Below are positions 26,860-36,137 of a stretch of 64,000 nt of DNA, in pieces. The position numbers and the translations under genes are program-made. The notes under the pieces are model-generated. The model ran no database searches and was not told the DNA's origin. It saw nothing but the letters and a program-made list of their open reading frames with translations. Positions within the stretch are counted from its first letter, which is position 1, and the number at the start of each line of letters is the position of its first letter. Origin of the DNA: JAKPAM01 sp047601745 (lineage in GTDB: Bacteria; Pseudomonadota; Gammaproteobacteria; Burkholderiales; Burkholderiaceae_E); assembly GCA_047601745.1 (NCBI GenBank), contig JASGIS010000001.1:4526001-4590000 (forward strand). Reading direction: 5' to 3'.

Positions 26860-27093
26860 TTAGGTGAGCAGGAAGGAGGTCAGCACCAGGTACATCGCGA
26901 GGAAACGGATCACGACACCTGCGAACTGACGCTGGGAAATCCGCTGCTCGGCCCAGCAGACATAGGCGGTGCGCATCGCCCACACGCCCCACACGAGGAG
27001 CACGGCGAATACGGCGCCGATGAGGACGACCGAGACGGCGGAAGGGGGAAAGCCACCGTTGGCCTGGAAGGCGGCGGTCTGGGCGGCGTTCAT
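26860..27093 (-). CDS. Integrating conjugative element protein, PFL_4701 family
   Basis: 77 residues with two membrane helices (VVLIGAVFAVLLVWGVWAM; FLAMYLVLTSFLL). The small TIGR03758 family of PFGI-type elements. Starts within the stop of the RAQPRD gene (four-base overlap). Confidence 0.85.
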   Translation of the reverse strand: MNAAQTAAFQANGGFPPSAVSVVLIGAVFAVLLVWGVWAMRTAYVCWAEQRISQRQFAGVVIRFLAMYLVLTSFLLT

Positions 27094-27467
27094 GGCGTGG
27101 CCTCCGGTTCACGGGAGACGGAGGCTGCGGTCTGGCGGTAGTCGCCGAGCAGCACGGCCGGATCGCGTGGCTGGGCGCGCGATGGCGTCAGGTAATCGCG
27201 GATCCCGGCGCGGACGCGCTCAAGGTCGGCGCTTAGCCGGGCATAGTCGAAGTGGTAGCGGGCGCGCTCGTCGCGGGCGCGCGCGGTCTCCTGCGCGATC
27301 AGCCGGTCGATCGCGTCGAGCTGGCGCAGCGCGGCGGCCAGGCGCGCGTGCTCGGCAGTGGCGTCGTCGGCATGCGCGCGGGCCGGTAGGCCCAGCGCGA
27401 TGCACAGCGCCAGCAGCAGGCCCGGCACGCAACGCCAGTCGGCGACAGGAGAAACGGTCATCCGCAT
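27090..27467 (-). CDS. RAQPRD-family ICE protein
   Basis: 125 residues with a signal peptide and the diagnostic RAQPRD string in PSRAQPRDPAVLLGDY near the C-terminus. A helical periplasmic protein found only in integrative conjugative elements (TIGR01690). Followed directly by the PFL_4701 gene. Confidence 0.92.
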   Translation of the reverse strand: MRMTVSPVADWRCVPGLLLALCIALGLPARAHADDATAEHARLAAALRQLDAIDRLIAQETARARDERARYHFDYARLSADLERVRAGIRDYLTPSRAQPRDPAVLLGDYRQTAASVSREPEATP

Positions 27468-27578
27468 TTGCCAATCCGCGAATCACGAGGAATGGCGAAA
27501 TGCTCTCGATGCGGTCAGGTGCGCGCCGCAAACAATGTGGATTGCCGCCGGCCCGATTGATGGCCGGTCGCGTCGGCG

Positions 27579-28328
27579 CTAGAGGTACTTCTTGAAGGTG
27601 CTGGCGGCGATGCCCACAGCCACGCTCAGCAGGATCGCGCCGGGCAGCAGGATCAGCAGCGGATGCACGCTGACCGGCAGCGCCAGATAGACGACCCACG
27701 GCAAGACGATCAGGGGCATCAGGGCCGCCTTGGCGCGGTGGTACACGAAGCCCGACTCGCGGCCGGCGCCGAACTTGCGGACGTCGCGTCGTGCCAGTCC
27801 ATCGACGAAGCCGACGAACGCCGCCATCAGGAACAGCGGCAGCGTCAAGGTCAGCACCAGGAGCCTGACGATGAAGGTGAGCGTGGTGTAGGCCGCGGCG
27901 ATCAGGTAGCTCTCGGTCCACACGTAGACCTGGCTCACGTAGTAGCGAAAGTCGCGCGTACCGCCTTGGCTGGGCGCGCGCGCCTGCGTCGAGGCGTTGC
28001 TCATCCATTCGAGCAGGCCGCTCTTCACGAAGATCCATTCGTAGGAACGCTCGACCAGCCAGTGTGCGGTGCGGCCGGGCTCCTGGACGACGGCGCTGCG
28101 GGTGAAGTGCGCGGACAGCTGGCCGAGTTCGTAGTCGAGCATGCCCTGGGCGTGGCGCCAGCCTTGTTCGGGCCAGAAGAAATGCATGCCGACGCACTCG
28201 ATCACGATGGACAGCAGCAGCGCTCCGATCAGCACGCCGAGGAACCGGAACGGCATCGTCACGATGCTTGCCAGCAGTCCCTGTTGGCGGGCCTGCTGGT
28301 GCTGGGCGGTGGTGGCTGGATCCTTCAT
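27579..28328 (-). CDS. Integrating conjugative element membrane protein, PFL_4697 family
   Basis: 249 residues with several membrane helices (FLGVLIGALLLSIVIECVG at residues 29-47, TTLTFIVRLLVLTLTLPLFL, and the C-terminal pair). Matches TIGR03747 (DUF4400-type). Starts inside the stop of the coupling protein gene (ATGA). Confidence 0.87.
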   Translation of the reverse strand: MKDPATTAQHQQARQQGLLASIVTMPFRFLGVLIGALLLSIVIECVGMHFFWPEQGWRHAQGMLDYELGQLSAHFTRSAVVQEPGRTAHWLVERSYEWIFVKSGLLEWMSNASTQARAPSQGGTRDFRYYVSQVYVWTESYLIAAAYTTLTFIVRLLVLTLTLPLFLMAAFVGFVDGLARRDVRKFGAGRESGFVYHRAKAALMPLIVLPWVVYLALPVSVHPLLILLPGAILLSVAVGIAASTFKKYL

Positions 28329-30496
28329 GGCCGCAACTCAACCGGCGCGGCTTCGGTGCCGGCGACGTGGCGGAAGCCTTCAAGCAGATCGTCCGGCAGC
28401 GGCGTGTCCTGCAAGCCGGCTGCGGCGTTGCCTTCCCACCAGTCGCCTGCCTCCGCGTAGTGCTGGCGCATGTAGCCGGCGAGCTGCTGCAGGTCGTGCG
28501 GCATCACCTCGTCGGGATCGGGGGCCGGCAGCGGCATGCGGATCTTCCACAGGTTGCCGCCCTGCATCAGCGCGAAGGCTTGGCCCTTGGGTAGCCCGAC
28601 CACGTGGGCCGATTCGATCATCGGGACGCTCGTGCTGGAGATGCGATCCTGCGTGTTGGAGGTGAAGTCGGTCGGGCCGTGGATGTCCGAACTGTCGGTG
28701 GCGCCGCTCATCAGGGTCGTGGCGTAGACCTCGACCTTCGGCAACTGCCGGGTCAGCAGTTCCGCGGTCGCCGTCTCGCGAACGCGCAGCATGATCAGGT
28801 TGTTGAAGTTGCCGACGACTTGGCCGACCTTGGCGCGATTTCCGATGCGCGCTTCGATGTCGCTTAGCGTCTGCGTATAAGCGGTCACTTGCAGGCCGGC
28901 GCCCCCGCCCTTGTTCACCAAGGGAATGAACTCGTCGCCCATGAGTTCGTTGAACTCGTCCCCATGGAGGTTGATCGGCACCTTCGCGCCGGCCGACGCG
29001 CCCGGCAGGCCGTCGTCGATGCCGAACTTGTAGATGTGCCCGGCCACCGACACGAGATCTCTAAACATGCTGTTGCCGACCGCGGCGGCGACCTCGGCGT
29101 CCGACAGCGCATCCAGGCCAACGTAGACGATCGCGCGCTTGCGGATGATCTGCATCCAATCGAAGATCAGGCGCGGGTCGGCGAGATCGGCATAGTCCGG
29201 CGCCAGCAGCTGCGCGATCCTGCCGGTGGTTAGCTTCTCCAGCAGCGGCAGCAGGCTCGCGACGATCTTGTCGAAGTAGGTCCGGTCGTAGCGCACCGCG
29301 CTGCGCAGGCCGTCCAGAACCGGGTCGTATATGCGGACCTGCGACAGGTACTGTTCTAGCGCGACCACTCGCTTCTCGCGGCCGATCATGTTGCGTGGGA
29401 TGTTCTTCTCGTTGAGCCGCGCCTCCAGTTGGACGATGACCTCCCAGGCCTTCGGCTCGGTCCGGGCGAAGAAGTGGGCGGCGTACTCGATGAACAGTGC
29501 GTCGATGTTGATCACATGCCTTTGGATCAACTGGTAGTCTGGGCGCTGTCCCAGCTCCACGAGGGCGCGCGCGATGATGTTCACGAACCTCCACGCGAAC
29601 TCCCGGAAGGCGGCTGAGTTGCCCTCGCCGGAAAGCTGTCCGGCAATGCGCGTGGCGACTTCCGAGATGCGGCCAAAGCGCCCCACGGCGTTGTAGCGGG
29701 AGCTGATTTCGGGCCAGCCCAGATGGAAGATGTAGAACTCGCCTTCGCGGCCGGCGCGTTTGGCCTCGACGTACATCCGCTTGAGCAGGTCCGCATCGCC
29801 CTTGGGATCGAAGACGATGACCACTTCGTGCTCGCCTGCGGCGTTGCGCCGGCGGATGTCCTGCGTGATGAAAAGCTCCGCCAGTCGAGTCTTGCCGACG
29901 CGCGTGGTTCCCAGGACCAGCGTGTGGCCCACGCGCTCGGCCAGCGGGAGGGAGACGTCAACCTCGTGCGGCTCGATGCCGTGCAGCCGCGGCATGCCGC
30001 CGACCGGCGGCAGCGGCCGCGCGGGATTGAGCGGGCTATCCCAGGTCAGTGCCTTGGCGAGTTTGGAGACGGGAAACGGCGCGAACTCAAGCCGCTCCTC
30101 GAGCCGGCGTGCGATCCAGTAGGCCGCCGTCGGCTCGACGTAGCGCCGGAACTCCGGCCGGTAGGTCTGCATCAGCCGGTGCGTGTGCTTCTGTTCCCAC
30201 CGGAAGCCCCTGCCGATGAAGAGCCGTTGCTGGCTCACCGGCACGTCGCGGCTGGTTATCACGTAGCGCGGCAGCCGACGGATGTTGCGCCGGTAGCGCA
30301 GGATCACGAGCGCATCGCGCAGTCGGATCGCGCCGTAGGTGAGGAAGGCCAAGGCGCTGCCCAGGCCCAGCAGCGGGCTTAGCGCGAGCGACCATGGTGC
30401 CGCCACGCACACCAGCGCGGTGCCCGCACACACCGCGACGGTATAAAGCTCCACCGCTGGCCGCAGCAATACTTCGATTGCGTAGCGCTGGGCCAT
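28325..30496 (-). CDS. traD: Type IV coupling protein TraD
   Basis: 723 residues: two N-terminal membrane helices (residues 17-57), Walker A GTTRVGKT at 196-203, Walker B VVIVFDPKGDAD, and the TraG/TraD C-terminal ATPase part. It links the relaxase-DNA complex to the secretion channel. Belongs to the SXT/TOL/PFGI TraD class. Ten bases after the PFL_4695 gene. Confidence 0.93.
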   Translation of the reverse strand: MAQRYAIEVLLRPAVELYTVAVCAGTALVCVAAPWSLALSPLLGLGSALAFLTYGAIRLRDALVILRYRRNIRRLPRYVITSRDVPVSQQRLFIGRGFRWEQKHTHRLMQTYRPEFRRYVEPTAAYWIARRLEERLEFAPFPVSKLAKALTWDSPLNPARPLPPVGGMPRLHGIEPHEVDVSLPLAERVGHTLVLGTTRVGKTRLAELFITQDIRRRNAAGEHEVVIVFDPKGDADLLKRMYVEAKRAGREGEFYIFHLGWPEISSRYNAVGRFGRISEVATRIAGQLSGEGNSAAFREFAWRFVNIIARALVELGQRPDYQLIQRHVINIDALFIEYAAHFFARTEPKAWEVIVQLEARLNEKNIPRNMIGREKRVVALEQYLSQVRIYDPVLDGLRSAVRYDRTYFDKIVASLLPLLEKLTTGRIAQLLAPDYADLADPRLIFDWMQIIRKRAIVYVGLDALSDAEVAAAVGNSMFRDLVSVAGHIYKFGIDDGLPGASAGAKVPINLHGDEFNELMGDEFIPLVNKGGGAGLQVTAYTQTLSDIEARIGNRAKVGQVVGNFNNLIMLRVRETATAELLTRQLPKVEVYATTLMSGATDSSDIHGPTDFTSNTQDRISSTSVPMIESAHVVGLPKGQAFALMQGGNLWKIRMPLPAPDPDEVMPHDLQQLAGYMRQHYAEAGDWWEGNAAAGLQDTPLPDDLLEGFRHVAGTEAAPVELRP

Positions 30497-30506
30497 CGCG
30501 GGGGCT

Positions 30507-31040
30507 TCACTGTTCGATGCCCGTGGCCGTCACCAACACCGGGTAGTGGCGTAGTCCCAGGCGCTGGGCCAGTTCGTCGCCAGAGGCCGGCGCCAGCGGC
30601 AGCTCGGGGATCAGTGCGCGCAGCGAGGCCAGGGCTTGCGGCGATTCGATCTGGACCACCAGCCCTACGGCGCCCAGCTCGCGCAGGGCCGATGCGCGCT
30701 GGCGGAGCCAGGCGCGCGAGCGGTCGTCGTCGCCGATCAGGAATAGCGGCCGCAGTCCTGGCGCTTGGATCACCCGGCGCGCAACGTCGCCGGGCGACAG
30801 ACGGACCGAGCGCACGGGCAGCATGTCCGCCTCGTCGAAAGCATGGTTGGGCACGCGGGGCAGTTCGATGCGCGGCGGCGGCCGGTCCGCGCGAGGCTGG
30901 AGGTTCAGCGCCTCGTAGTACGGCAGCGCGGACGCACCGCCCCGGTCTTCGACGACGACCAGCGGCGGAGACTGCGCCAGCGTCGCGAACGACAAGCACG
31001 ACAACACCTCCAGCGCGGCGGCGGCATGAATGGATTTCAT
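30507..31040 (-). CDS. Integrating conjugative element protein, PFL_4695 family
   Basis: 177 residues, signal peptide, then LVVVEDRGGASALPYYEAL, the opening typical of TIGR03765. Periplasmic; function unknown. ATGA overlap with the transglycosylase gene. Confidence 0.87.
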   Translation of the reverse strand: MKSIHAAAALEVLSCLSFATLAQSPPLVVVEDRGGASALPYYEALNLQPRADRPPPRIELPRVPNHAFDEADMLPVRSVRLSPGDVARRVIQAPGLRPLFLIGDDDRSRAWLRQRASALRELGAVGLVVQIESPQALASLRALIPELPLAPASGDELAQRLGLRHYPVLVTATGIEQ

Positions 31041-31612
31041 GGCAGGTTTCTCCTGGTAGTGGCATCCAGCGGGAGTTCGCCGAGCACGCGCGCGAGGTGC
31101 ATATCGACGCTGCGGCGATAGCGCGCGGCGGGCGCGCCGCCGGTGGGACGGTGATAGCGGCCGATGGCGACGAGCCAGTCCTCGCCGTGGGAGTGCTGCT
31201 CGCGCAGGATCTCGGCCGCGATGGCGAGGTTGCGGTAGGGATCGAGCAGATCGCAGGGGCGCGCGTAGCGATGCCGCTGGTAGCCGACGTTGATCTGCCC
31301 GAGTCCCGCGTCAATGCGGGTCGGGGGCACTCGGCGCAGCGCCTGCTGCAAGCCGGCGCAGGCTTCGGCACGGGTGCCGTAGCGCTTCGAGGTGCCCGCG
31401 ATATTCAGCGTCCACGGCCAGGGGATCAGGCGGCCGTTGAGCCGGGTGCCGCTTTCTTGCAGGGCAACGGCGTACAGCACGCTGGACGGAACGCCGGCGC
31501 GCTGCGCGGCCAGCTGGTAAGCCGGTGGCGGAACCTCTTGCGCGACGGCGGTGATCGCCGCCAGGCCACACAGCAGGCCCAGCGCGATGCGCGCTACGGT
31601 TGGCGCTGCCAT
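31037..31612 (-). CDS. Lytic transglycosylase (SLT, VirB1-like)
   Basis: 191 residues from ATG 31612, signal peptide (IALGLLCGLAAITAVAQ) and SLT domain: catalytic Glu in YAVALQESGTRLNG, then GLGQINVGYQRHRY and AAEILREQ. It opens peptidoglycan for the transfer apparatus. Overlaps the PFL_4693 gene by 19 bases. Confidence 0.9.
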   Translation of the reverse strand: MAAPTVARIALGLLCGLAAITAVAQEVPPPAYQLAAQRAGVPSSVLYAVALQESGTRLNGRLIPWPWTLNIAGTSKRYGTRAEACAGLQQALRRVPPTRIDAGLGQINVGYQRHRYARPCDLLDPYRNLAIAAEILREQHSHGEDWLVAIGRYHRPTGGAPAARYRRSVDMHLARVLGELPLDATTRRNLP

Positions 31613-32331
31613 TGACCGCCGGCCTGCCGCACGACGGCGGGCAGGTCGCCCTGCACGCCAAGGGAAAGCCATCGGCCGCCGTCGTGGTTGAGGGTGATGT
31701 GGCCGCTGCGCACCTTGGCTGGGTCGATGCGAATGCCGCGAGCCCATTCGCGGATGCGTGCGTCGTCGCCACGACTGCCGACGACGTAGATGTCGAATGA
31801 CACGCCTTCGGCCTGCAGGCGCTGGACGGTCTCGTCGCAGCCGGAACAGGCATCCTTGATGAAGACCGCGGTGCGTTCGCCCGTCTGCGTCATGCCGGAG
31901 GGCGCCGCACCCGCGCCGGGCAGGTTGACCCGCTGCATGCCCGGCGCGAGCCGTTGCCAGGCGGCGTCGTAGGCGCGCTGGTACGCCAGCAGCTTCTCGA
32001 CGCGTCGTGCTTCGATCTGGACCTGCAGCTCCGCGAACCTGCGCCGCTCCTCGTCCGACCGGGCCTCGATACCCAGGGCGGTCAGCGGGTCCAGGGTCGG
32101 CGACGACAGTCCCAGCGGTCCCTGCATCAGTTCGCGGTAGCGAACCCATTCTTCTGGTCGTAGCCCCCAGTCGCGCGCCTGGTCCTCATCGCTGCGAGTG
32201 ATGGGAGCAGGCCGCTCACGGCTGGGGGCCACGTTCGTTGCAGCAGCCTGCGGCTGCTGGGCCAATAGGGACTGCGGCGCGCTAAGCGCGAGCGCGGCAA
32301 GCAGTCCCAGGGCGATAGTGGCGTGCCTCAT
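31594..32331 (-). CDS. Integrating conjugative element protein, PFL_4693 family
   Basis: 245 residues with signal peptide; AITRSDEDQARDWGL-type N-terminal region, and a thioredoxin-like C-terminal half with CSGC (FIKDACSGCDETVQRL). TIGR03759 family, periplasmic, perhaps a redox helper for pilus parts. Confidence 0.87.
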   Translation of the reverse strand: MRHATIALGLLAALALSAPQSLLAQQPQAAATNVAPSRERPAPITRSDEDQARDWGLRPEEWVRYRELMQGPLGLSSPTLDPLTALGIEARSDEERRRFAELQVQIEARRVEKLLAYQRAYDAAWQRLAPGMQRVNLPGAGAAPSGMTQTGERTAVFIKDACSGCDETVQRLQAEGVSFDIYVVGSRGDDARIREWARGIRIDPAKVRSGHITLNHDGGRWLSLGVQGDLPAVVRQAGGQWQRQP

Positions 32332-32340
32332 CGGTGGAAC

Positions 32341-32994
32341 CTACCGGGCCGGCACCGCCAGGCGACGGGTCTCGGTGCCGTGCTCGAACACCGCGATGTC
32401 TCCCTCGATGGCGGTCAGGCGCCAGCCGGCCTCCTCCTCGCCGGGCCGCAGCAGCCGAGTCTGGTTCAGGCCACTGCGCTCGGCCGGAAGAATCGACAGG
32501 AAACGCTCGTCGGCACGCAGCTCGGCGCCCATGACGCGAAACGGCGGCTCGACCGGTTTCGGCGGAGTGGTGGAAGCCGTAGTAGGAGCGGTGGTGGGCC
32601 GCGGCGCTGACCGGGCAGTCAGGCGCGCCTCCAACCGTTGGAGGCGCGCTTGCACGGCTTGCAGCGTGGCATCTGCCGGCCGTTCGTCCAGCGAATGTTC
32701 GAGCGCCGAAAGCCGTCGGTCGATTGCCTGACGGTCGACGTTGTAGCGCGCTTGCGACACGGTGGCCGGCCGCGTGCGAGCGTGCTCCGAGTCCTGGGAT
32801 AGCTCGGCCAGGCGCTGCTCCAGCGCGGCGACTTGCGTGTCTACCGTGCTGGCCTCGGCCTCGTCGGCGAGCTTGGTCAGGGTGACGTGGTTGACCACCG
32901 CGCCCGTGCTGATCAGCAGGACCCAGGTGAGCGCGGCGACGCGCAGCAGCGTCGCCCGCCGCGGGTCCGTGGTGCCCGGCATCGTCGGCGTCAT
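32341..32994 (-). CDS. ICE membrane-anchored coiled-coil protein
   Basis: 217 residues: single N-terminal helix (LLRVAALTWVLLISTGAVV), then a coiled coil (residues about 40-130, heptad Leu/Ala with E and R), a Pro/Thr linker and a small C-terminal domain. Found in the PFL_4694 position between PilL-like and PFL_4693 genes. Function not known. ATGA overlap with the PilL-like gene. Confidence 0.75.
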   Translation of the reverse strand: MTPTMPGTTDPRRATLLRVAALTWVLLISTGAVVNHVTLTKLADEAEASTVDTQVAALEQRLAELSQDSEHARTRPATVSQARYNVDRQAIDRRLSALEHSLDERPADATLQAVQARLQRLEARLTARSAPRPTTAPTTASTTPPKPVEPPFRVMGAELRADERFLSILPAERSGLNQTRLLRPGEEEAGWRLTAIEGDIAVFEHGTETRRLAVPAR

Positions 32995-33584
32995 GGCTGC
33001 ACCTCCGCCGCCAGCGGGAAGGTCAGCGCCTGCACGTCGGCGTTCGGAGCGGTGGTCGGCTGCGTCGGCAGGGGTTCGGTCTCAGTTGGCGCCGGAGAGA
33101 CGTGGCTGAAGCACACCAGGCGCGTGCCGTCGTCCACGTGGAGATCCCAGGCAGGGCCGGTCAGGGTCAGCAAGGCGTCGCGCAAGACCAGCGGCCCCAG
33201 CTGGTAGTGGGCCGCCGGCAGCGGCAGCCGGCCGAGGGCGTCGGTATCCTGGCCCCCGCAGAGCTGGTAGCCCGAGCGCCGAAGGACATGGCGCAGGGCG
33301 TCGGCGACGGTGGCATGGAGCGTGTCGGGGGTGGATACTTCGACGACTTGCAGCAGCAGGTCCTGCTGCGCGGCGCTGGGCGCCAGTTCGATCAAGGTGT
33401 AGCGGCCGTACCGGACCACCGGGACGAACTCCGGCGACGGGTCGGGCGCGACGGCAGCCGGTGTCTCGGGTGGTGGCGTGGGCGCAGTCGCGCAGCCGCC
33501 GATCAACGCGGCCCAGAAGAACCCGAGCAAGCCGGCCAGCAGGCGGCGTTTGGGATCACGAAACCAAGGGTCGGAGGGGCACAT
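32991..33584 (-). CDS. pilL: PilL-type N-terminal lipoprotein of PFGI-1 class ICE
   Basis: 197 residues; lipobox LIGGC near residue 31 and the conserved opening RYGRYTLIELAPSAAQQDLL of the conj_PilL (TIGR03748) domain. Outer-membrane lipoprotein linked to the conjugative type IV pilus in this class. Only the PilL N-terminal-like unit is here; no other pil genes are in the window. Confidence 0.85.
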   Translation of the reverse strand: MCPSDPWFRDPKRRLLAGLLGFFWAALIGGCATAPTPPPETPAAVAPDPSPEFVPVVRYGRYTLIELAPSAAQQDLLLQVVEVSTPDTLHATVADALRHVLRRSGYQLCGGQDTDALGRLPLPAAHYQLGPLVLRDALLTLTGPAWDLHVDDGTRLVCFSHVSPAPTETEPLPTQPTTAPNADVQALTFPLAAEVQP

Positions 33585-34335
33585 AGCGTGGCGTCCTGAA
33601 GCGTCGAGCCATCACCATCGCCGCGGCGCCCTTGTCCGGCAGCAAACAAAGCGAATCCCTCGGCGTCCGATTTGCCAGGGGTGTCGGCAAAATAACGGCC
33701 GCGAAGGGCCGTTGTTGAAGAAGCGGCAGCCGGGGGCTGTCGCGATAGATGTGGAGTTCACGCCGCGACCAATTGGCGGGCCAGCACCACTTGGAGGTGG
33801 TTCGGATCGCGGATGCGTCTGGGGTAAGTACGTCGTCGCGGATCAGCGCACCCAGCGCCATGCTCAGCACGGTTACGTTGATGGCGAGCCGGTGGCCTTC
33901 CAGCGGCCCAAGGGCGGCAGGAAGGCAGGTCAGCATCGTCTGCGCCTTCAGCAGGTCCAGCACGGTGTCGCGTCGGTGATTGAGCAGCGGCAGCGGGCAG
34001 GTGTCTCGCACCAGCGCCCACAACCGTTCGACCCGGTGGTCCGAGTCGCGTGGCAGAAGTGCGAGCGCGCTGGCGTTGGCCTTGTCGGGCTTCACGCAGC
34101 GGCGATCGAACAGCCACAGATGGACCATCGACCCGAACAGCGTGCGGCGGTAGGCACGGGTGCTGCGCTTGTCTAGATGTTCGACGTTGCCGACGAACAC
34201 CGGGATCGAGCCGCCTTGCTCGGTCAGGATGTGGAACTGGTCCAGTCCCTGCTCGTCGCCGACAAAACCGTCGGTCATGAGGTCAGGACATTCGTCGATG
34301 CGGTACAGCGTAGTGGAAGAAGTGTTTGCGGGCAT
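33556..34335 (-). CDS. Conserved ICE protein, unknown function, 259 aa
   Basis: Starts at ATG 34335 (MPANTSSTTLYRIDECPDL). Soluble; regions HILTEQGGSIPVFVGNVEH and RRTLFGSMVHLWLFDRR are not recognised. First of the accessory genes upstream of the secretion operon. The C-terminus overlaps the start of the PilL-like gene by 29 bases, suggesting co-transcription. Confidence 0.6.
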   Translation of the reverse strand: MPANTSSTTLYRIDECPDLMTDGFVGDEQGLDQFHILTEQGGSIPVFVGNVEHLDKRSTRAYRRTLFGSMVHLWLFDRRCVKPDKANASALALLPRDSDHRVERLWALVRDTCPLPLLNHRRDTVLDLLKAQTMLTCLPAALGPLEGHRLAINVTVLSMALGALIRDDVLTPDASAIRTTSKWCWPANWSRRELHIYRDSPRLPLLQQRPFAAVILPTPLANRTPRDSLCLLPDKGAAAMVMARRFRTPRYVPLRPLVS

Positions 34336-34410
34336 GGTGGTGTCCTCGGATGAACGAGAACAGCACCGCCCGCTGGGCAAGTGCTGCCCCAGGGGGTAAA
34401 AGAAAATCGC

Positions 34411-34671
34411 TCAGTCCGGCTCGAACTGCCGGGTGTGCGGGTTGAAGTGAAGCGCCTCGTTCACCGCGGTGATCGGCGTGAAGCCGTCCAGGTAGATGCT
34501 GCCGAGGTACTGATCGCGGTAGGTCAATGCCTGCCGCGCCTGCTCCTTGGTGAGGCCGTTGCTGATGAAGTACTCGAGCATTTCCTCGTCGGAAGAAACT
34601 TCGTCGTTGGACAAGCTCCCTTCAACGAGCTTCAACAGCGAGGGCGGGAGTGCAGCCAGGATCGGATCCAT
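34411..34671 (-). CDS. Small ICE protein, unknown, 86 aa
   Basis: Starts MDPILAALPPSLLKLVEGSL at ATG 34671. Helical, acidic (NDEVSSDEEMLEYF), no family recognised. Start has GGAGG-like sequence upstream. Part of the small-gene run. Confidence 0.55.
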   Translation of the reverse strand: MDPILAALPPSLLKLVEGSLSNDEVSSDEEMLEYFISNGLTKEQARQALTYRDQYLGSIYLDGFTPITAVNEALHFNPHTRQFEPD

Positions 34672-34691
34672 GTCGGTTCCTCCTGTGCGGA

Positions 34692-35015
34692 CTAGGAGCC
34701 GCAGCCGGCCGGGCAGTAGCCCAGTTCGATGCCGTGCGTGCAGAAGCCGTTTTCGGCGAGCCAGTCCTGGGTTTCCTGCCGTTCGGAAGGCGTCGCGTAG
34801 CCCCATTCCTGGGCCGCGATTTCCAGGGCCTGAGCGCGCTGGCCTTCCGGCAATCGACCGGCTTTCACGTCGATCTCCGAGCTGAAAAGCGTGACCCAGT
34901 GGTCCCAGGACAGGCCGCAGCCGCGCTGGGCGTTTGCAGCGGCCGTCTTGCAGATTTCCCGCCACGCGGGTTCATCCAGCGTTGAACGGGCGGTGTCGTG
35001 AGCGATGGTGGACAT
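34692..35015 (-). CDS. Small ICE protein, unknown, 107 aa
   Basis: Starts MSTIAHDTARSTLDEPAWRE. Ends in a Cys-containing tail (NGFCTHGIELGYCPAGCGS) that could bind metal, but no family is recognised. GGAGG lies 8-12 bases upstream of the start. Twenty bases before the 86-aa gene. Confidence 0.55.
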   Translation of the reverse strand: MSTIAHDTARSTLDEPAWREICKTAAANAQRGCGLSWDHWVTLFSSEIDVKAGRLPEGQRAQALEIAAQEWGYATPSERQETQDWLAENGFCTHGIELGYCPAGCGS

Positions 35016-35108
35016 GATGGAGACCTCCAGAAGAAAACCAGGGCCTCCCCCGCATGGGGAAGGAACCCCGGCGGGTGGATGAAGAACACAGAGGATGCGG
35101 CGTGGCTA

Positions 35109-35756
35109 TCAGGCCGCCGCAAGCTCCGCTTCGTGCTGCCACTGTTGCAAGGTGGCATCGAAGCTGTAGCCGAGCTTGCTGAGGCGGGTGCATTGCAGGC
35201 GCAACGTGCGGCGGTCGATGGTCGGGTCCAGCTTGACCGTCTCGCCCAGCGGCCACAGCAGGCCGAACAGTGCGACGTCTTCGGCGTCGGGACTGCCCAC
35301 TGCCACAGGGGCCGCAGGCGCTTCCATGCCGAAGGGCCGGGTGTCGATCAGAGGATCGTTCGTGGTCGAGGCCGGTACGGCTGCTGGCGTTGCCGCCACC
35401 GCCGCCGGCTGTTCCTCGTCGATCGGATCGACCTCCTGGACGTTGAAGGTGCGGGCGTCCTCCTTGCCCAGCTTGTCGATGCCGGACAGGGTCATGCCGT
35501 TGAGGCTGGCGCGCAGTTCGATGCGGACGCCGCCCTGGGACAAGGCGGGTTTGTTGAAGATGCGCCGGATGGCGAACTCGCCCTCGTACTTGCCTTCCTT
35601 GTACTGCTCGAACTCCGGATCTTTGACAACGAAATCACCCAAGCAGCAGGTGAGCAGGCAGACATTGAACGGTCCGTTGCGGCCGCGGATGGTGCGCAGC
35701 TTGAGCTGGCCGGGAACGACGATGGACTCCAAGTGGGCGTGACGTACAGCGTTCAT
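35109..35756 (-). CDS. DUF3275 family protein
   Basis: 215 residues. The N-terminal half (LKLRTIRGRNGPFNVCLLTC, then FEQYKEGKYEGEFAIRRIF) has the look of a single-strand-binding OB-like fold and matches DUF3275 of ICEs; the C-terminal WPLGETVKLDPTIDR region is also conserved. Function unknown. Leader element copy 2 lies 148 nt upstream, behind a terminator. Confidence 0.8.
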   Translation of the reverse strand: MNAVRHAHLESIVVPGQLKLRTIRGRNGPFNVCLLTCCLGDFVVKDPEFEQYKEGKYEGEFAIRRIFNKPALSQGGVRIELRASLNGMTLSGIDKLGKEDARTFNVQEVDPIDEEQPAAVAATPAAVPASTTNDPLIDTRPFGMEAPAAPVAVGSPDAEDVALFGLLWPLGETVKLDPTIDRRTLRLQCTRLSKLGYSFDATLQQWQHEAELAAA

Positions 35757-35903
35757 GTGACGACTCCTTTGATGACAGGAAACAAGGCTCCCGACCGGCC
35801 GGATGGACGGGGGATGACCTCATGGGAAAAGGAAGTGGGTGCCGGTCGCGAAGGGCCTGAACCGGGAGGGAGATGACGGACGCGGGATGCGCTAGGACGA
35901 ATC

Positions 35904-35982
35904 AGAACCAGTGCGGTGTGACGCACCGCAGCCTCGAAGGTCTAGGCTGCTTGGGCATGCTGCCGGCGACGCCGGCGGACAT
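35904..35982 (-). ncRNA. Structured leader element, copy 2 (upstream of DUF3275)
   Basis: Parts in plus coordinates: pseudoknot strand AGAACC (35904-35909); stem 3 GCGGTG/CACCGC (35913-35918/35924-35929); stem 2 CAGCC/GGCTG (35929-35933/35945-35949) with loop GGTCT (35939-35943), which can pair with the pseudoknot strand with one bulge; stem 1 GCCGGCG/CGCCGGC (35962-35968/35970-35976). Confidence 0.7.
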
Positions 35983-36096
35983 GGGGGTAAGGTTGCGGCG
36001 AGGTTCGACGCCAAGGGGAGCGGCAATGCGATTCCGGTTGCTCCCCTGTTTCTGATCCATGCGGCGCGTTCTTGCGGTGTCGGCGGTCTTACGCGC

Positions 36097-36131
36097 AAAA
36101 AAAGCGGACCACGCCCGATGGGGTGGTCCGT
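36097..36131 (-). terminator. Rho-independent terminator after DUF932 gene
   Basis: On the minus strand a stem of CGGACCACCCC and GGGCGTGGTCCG around ATC is followed by seven T (plus-strand A 36097-36103). It follows the DUF932 stop at 36138 and insulates the DUF3275 leader. Confidence 0.9.
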
Positions 36132-36137
36132 TGGGTA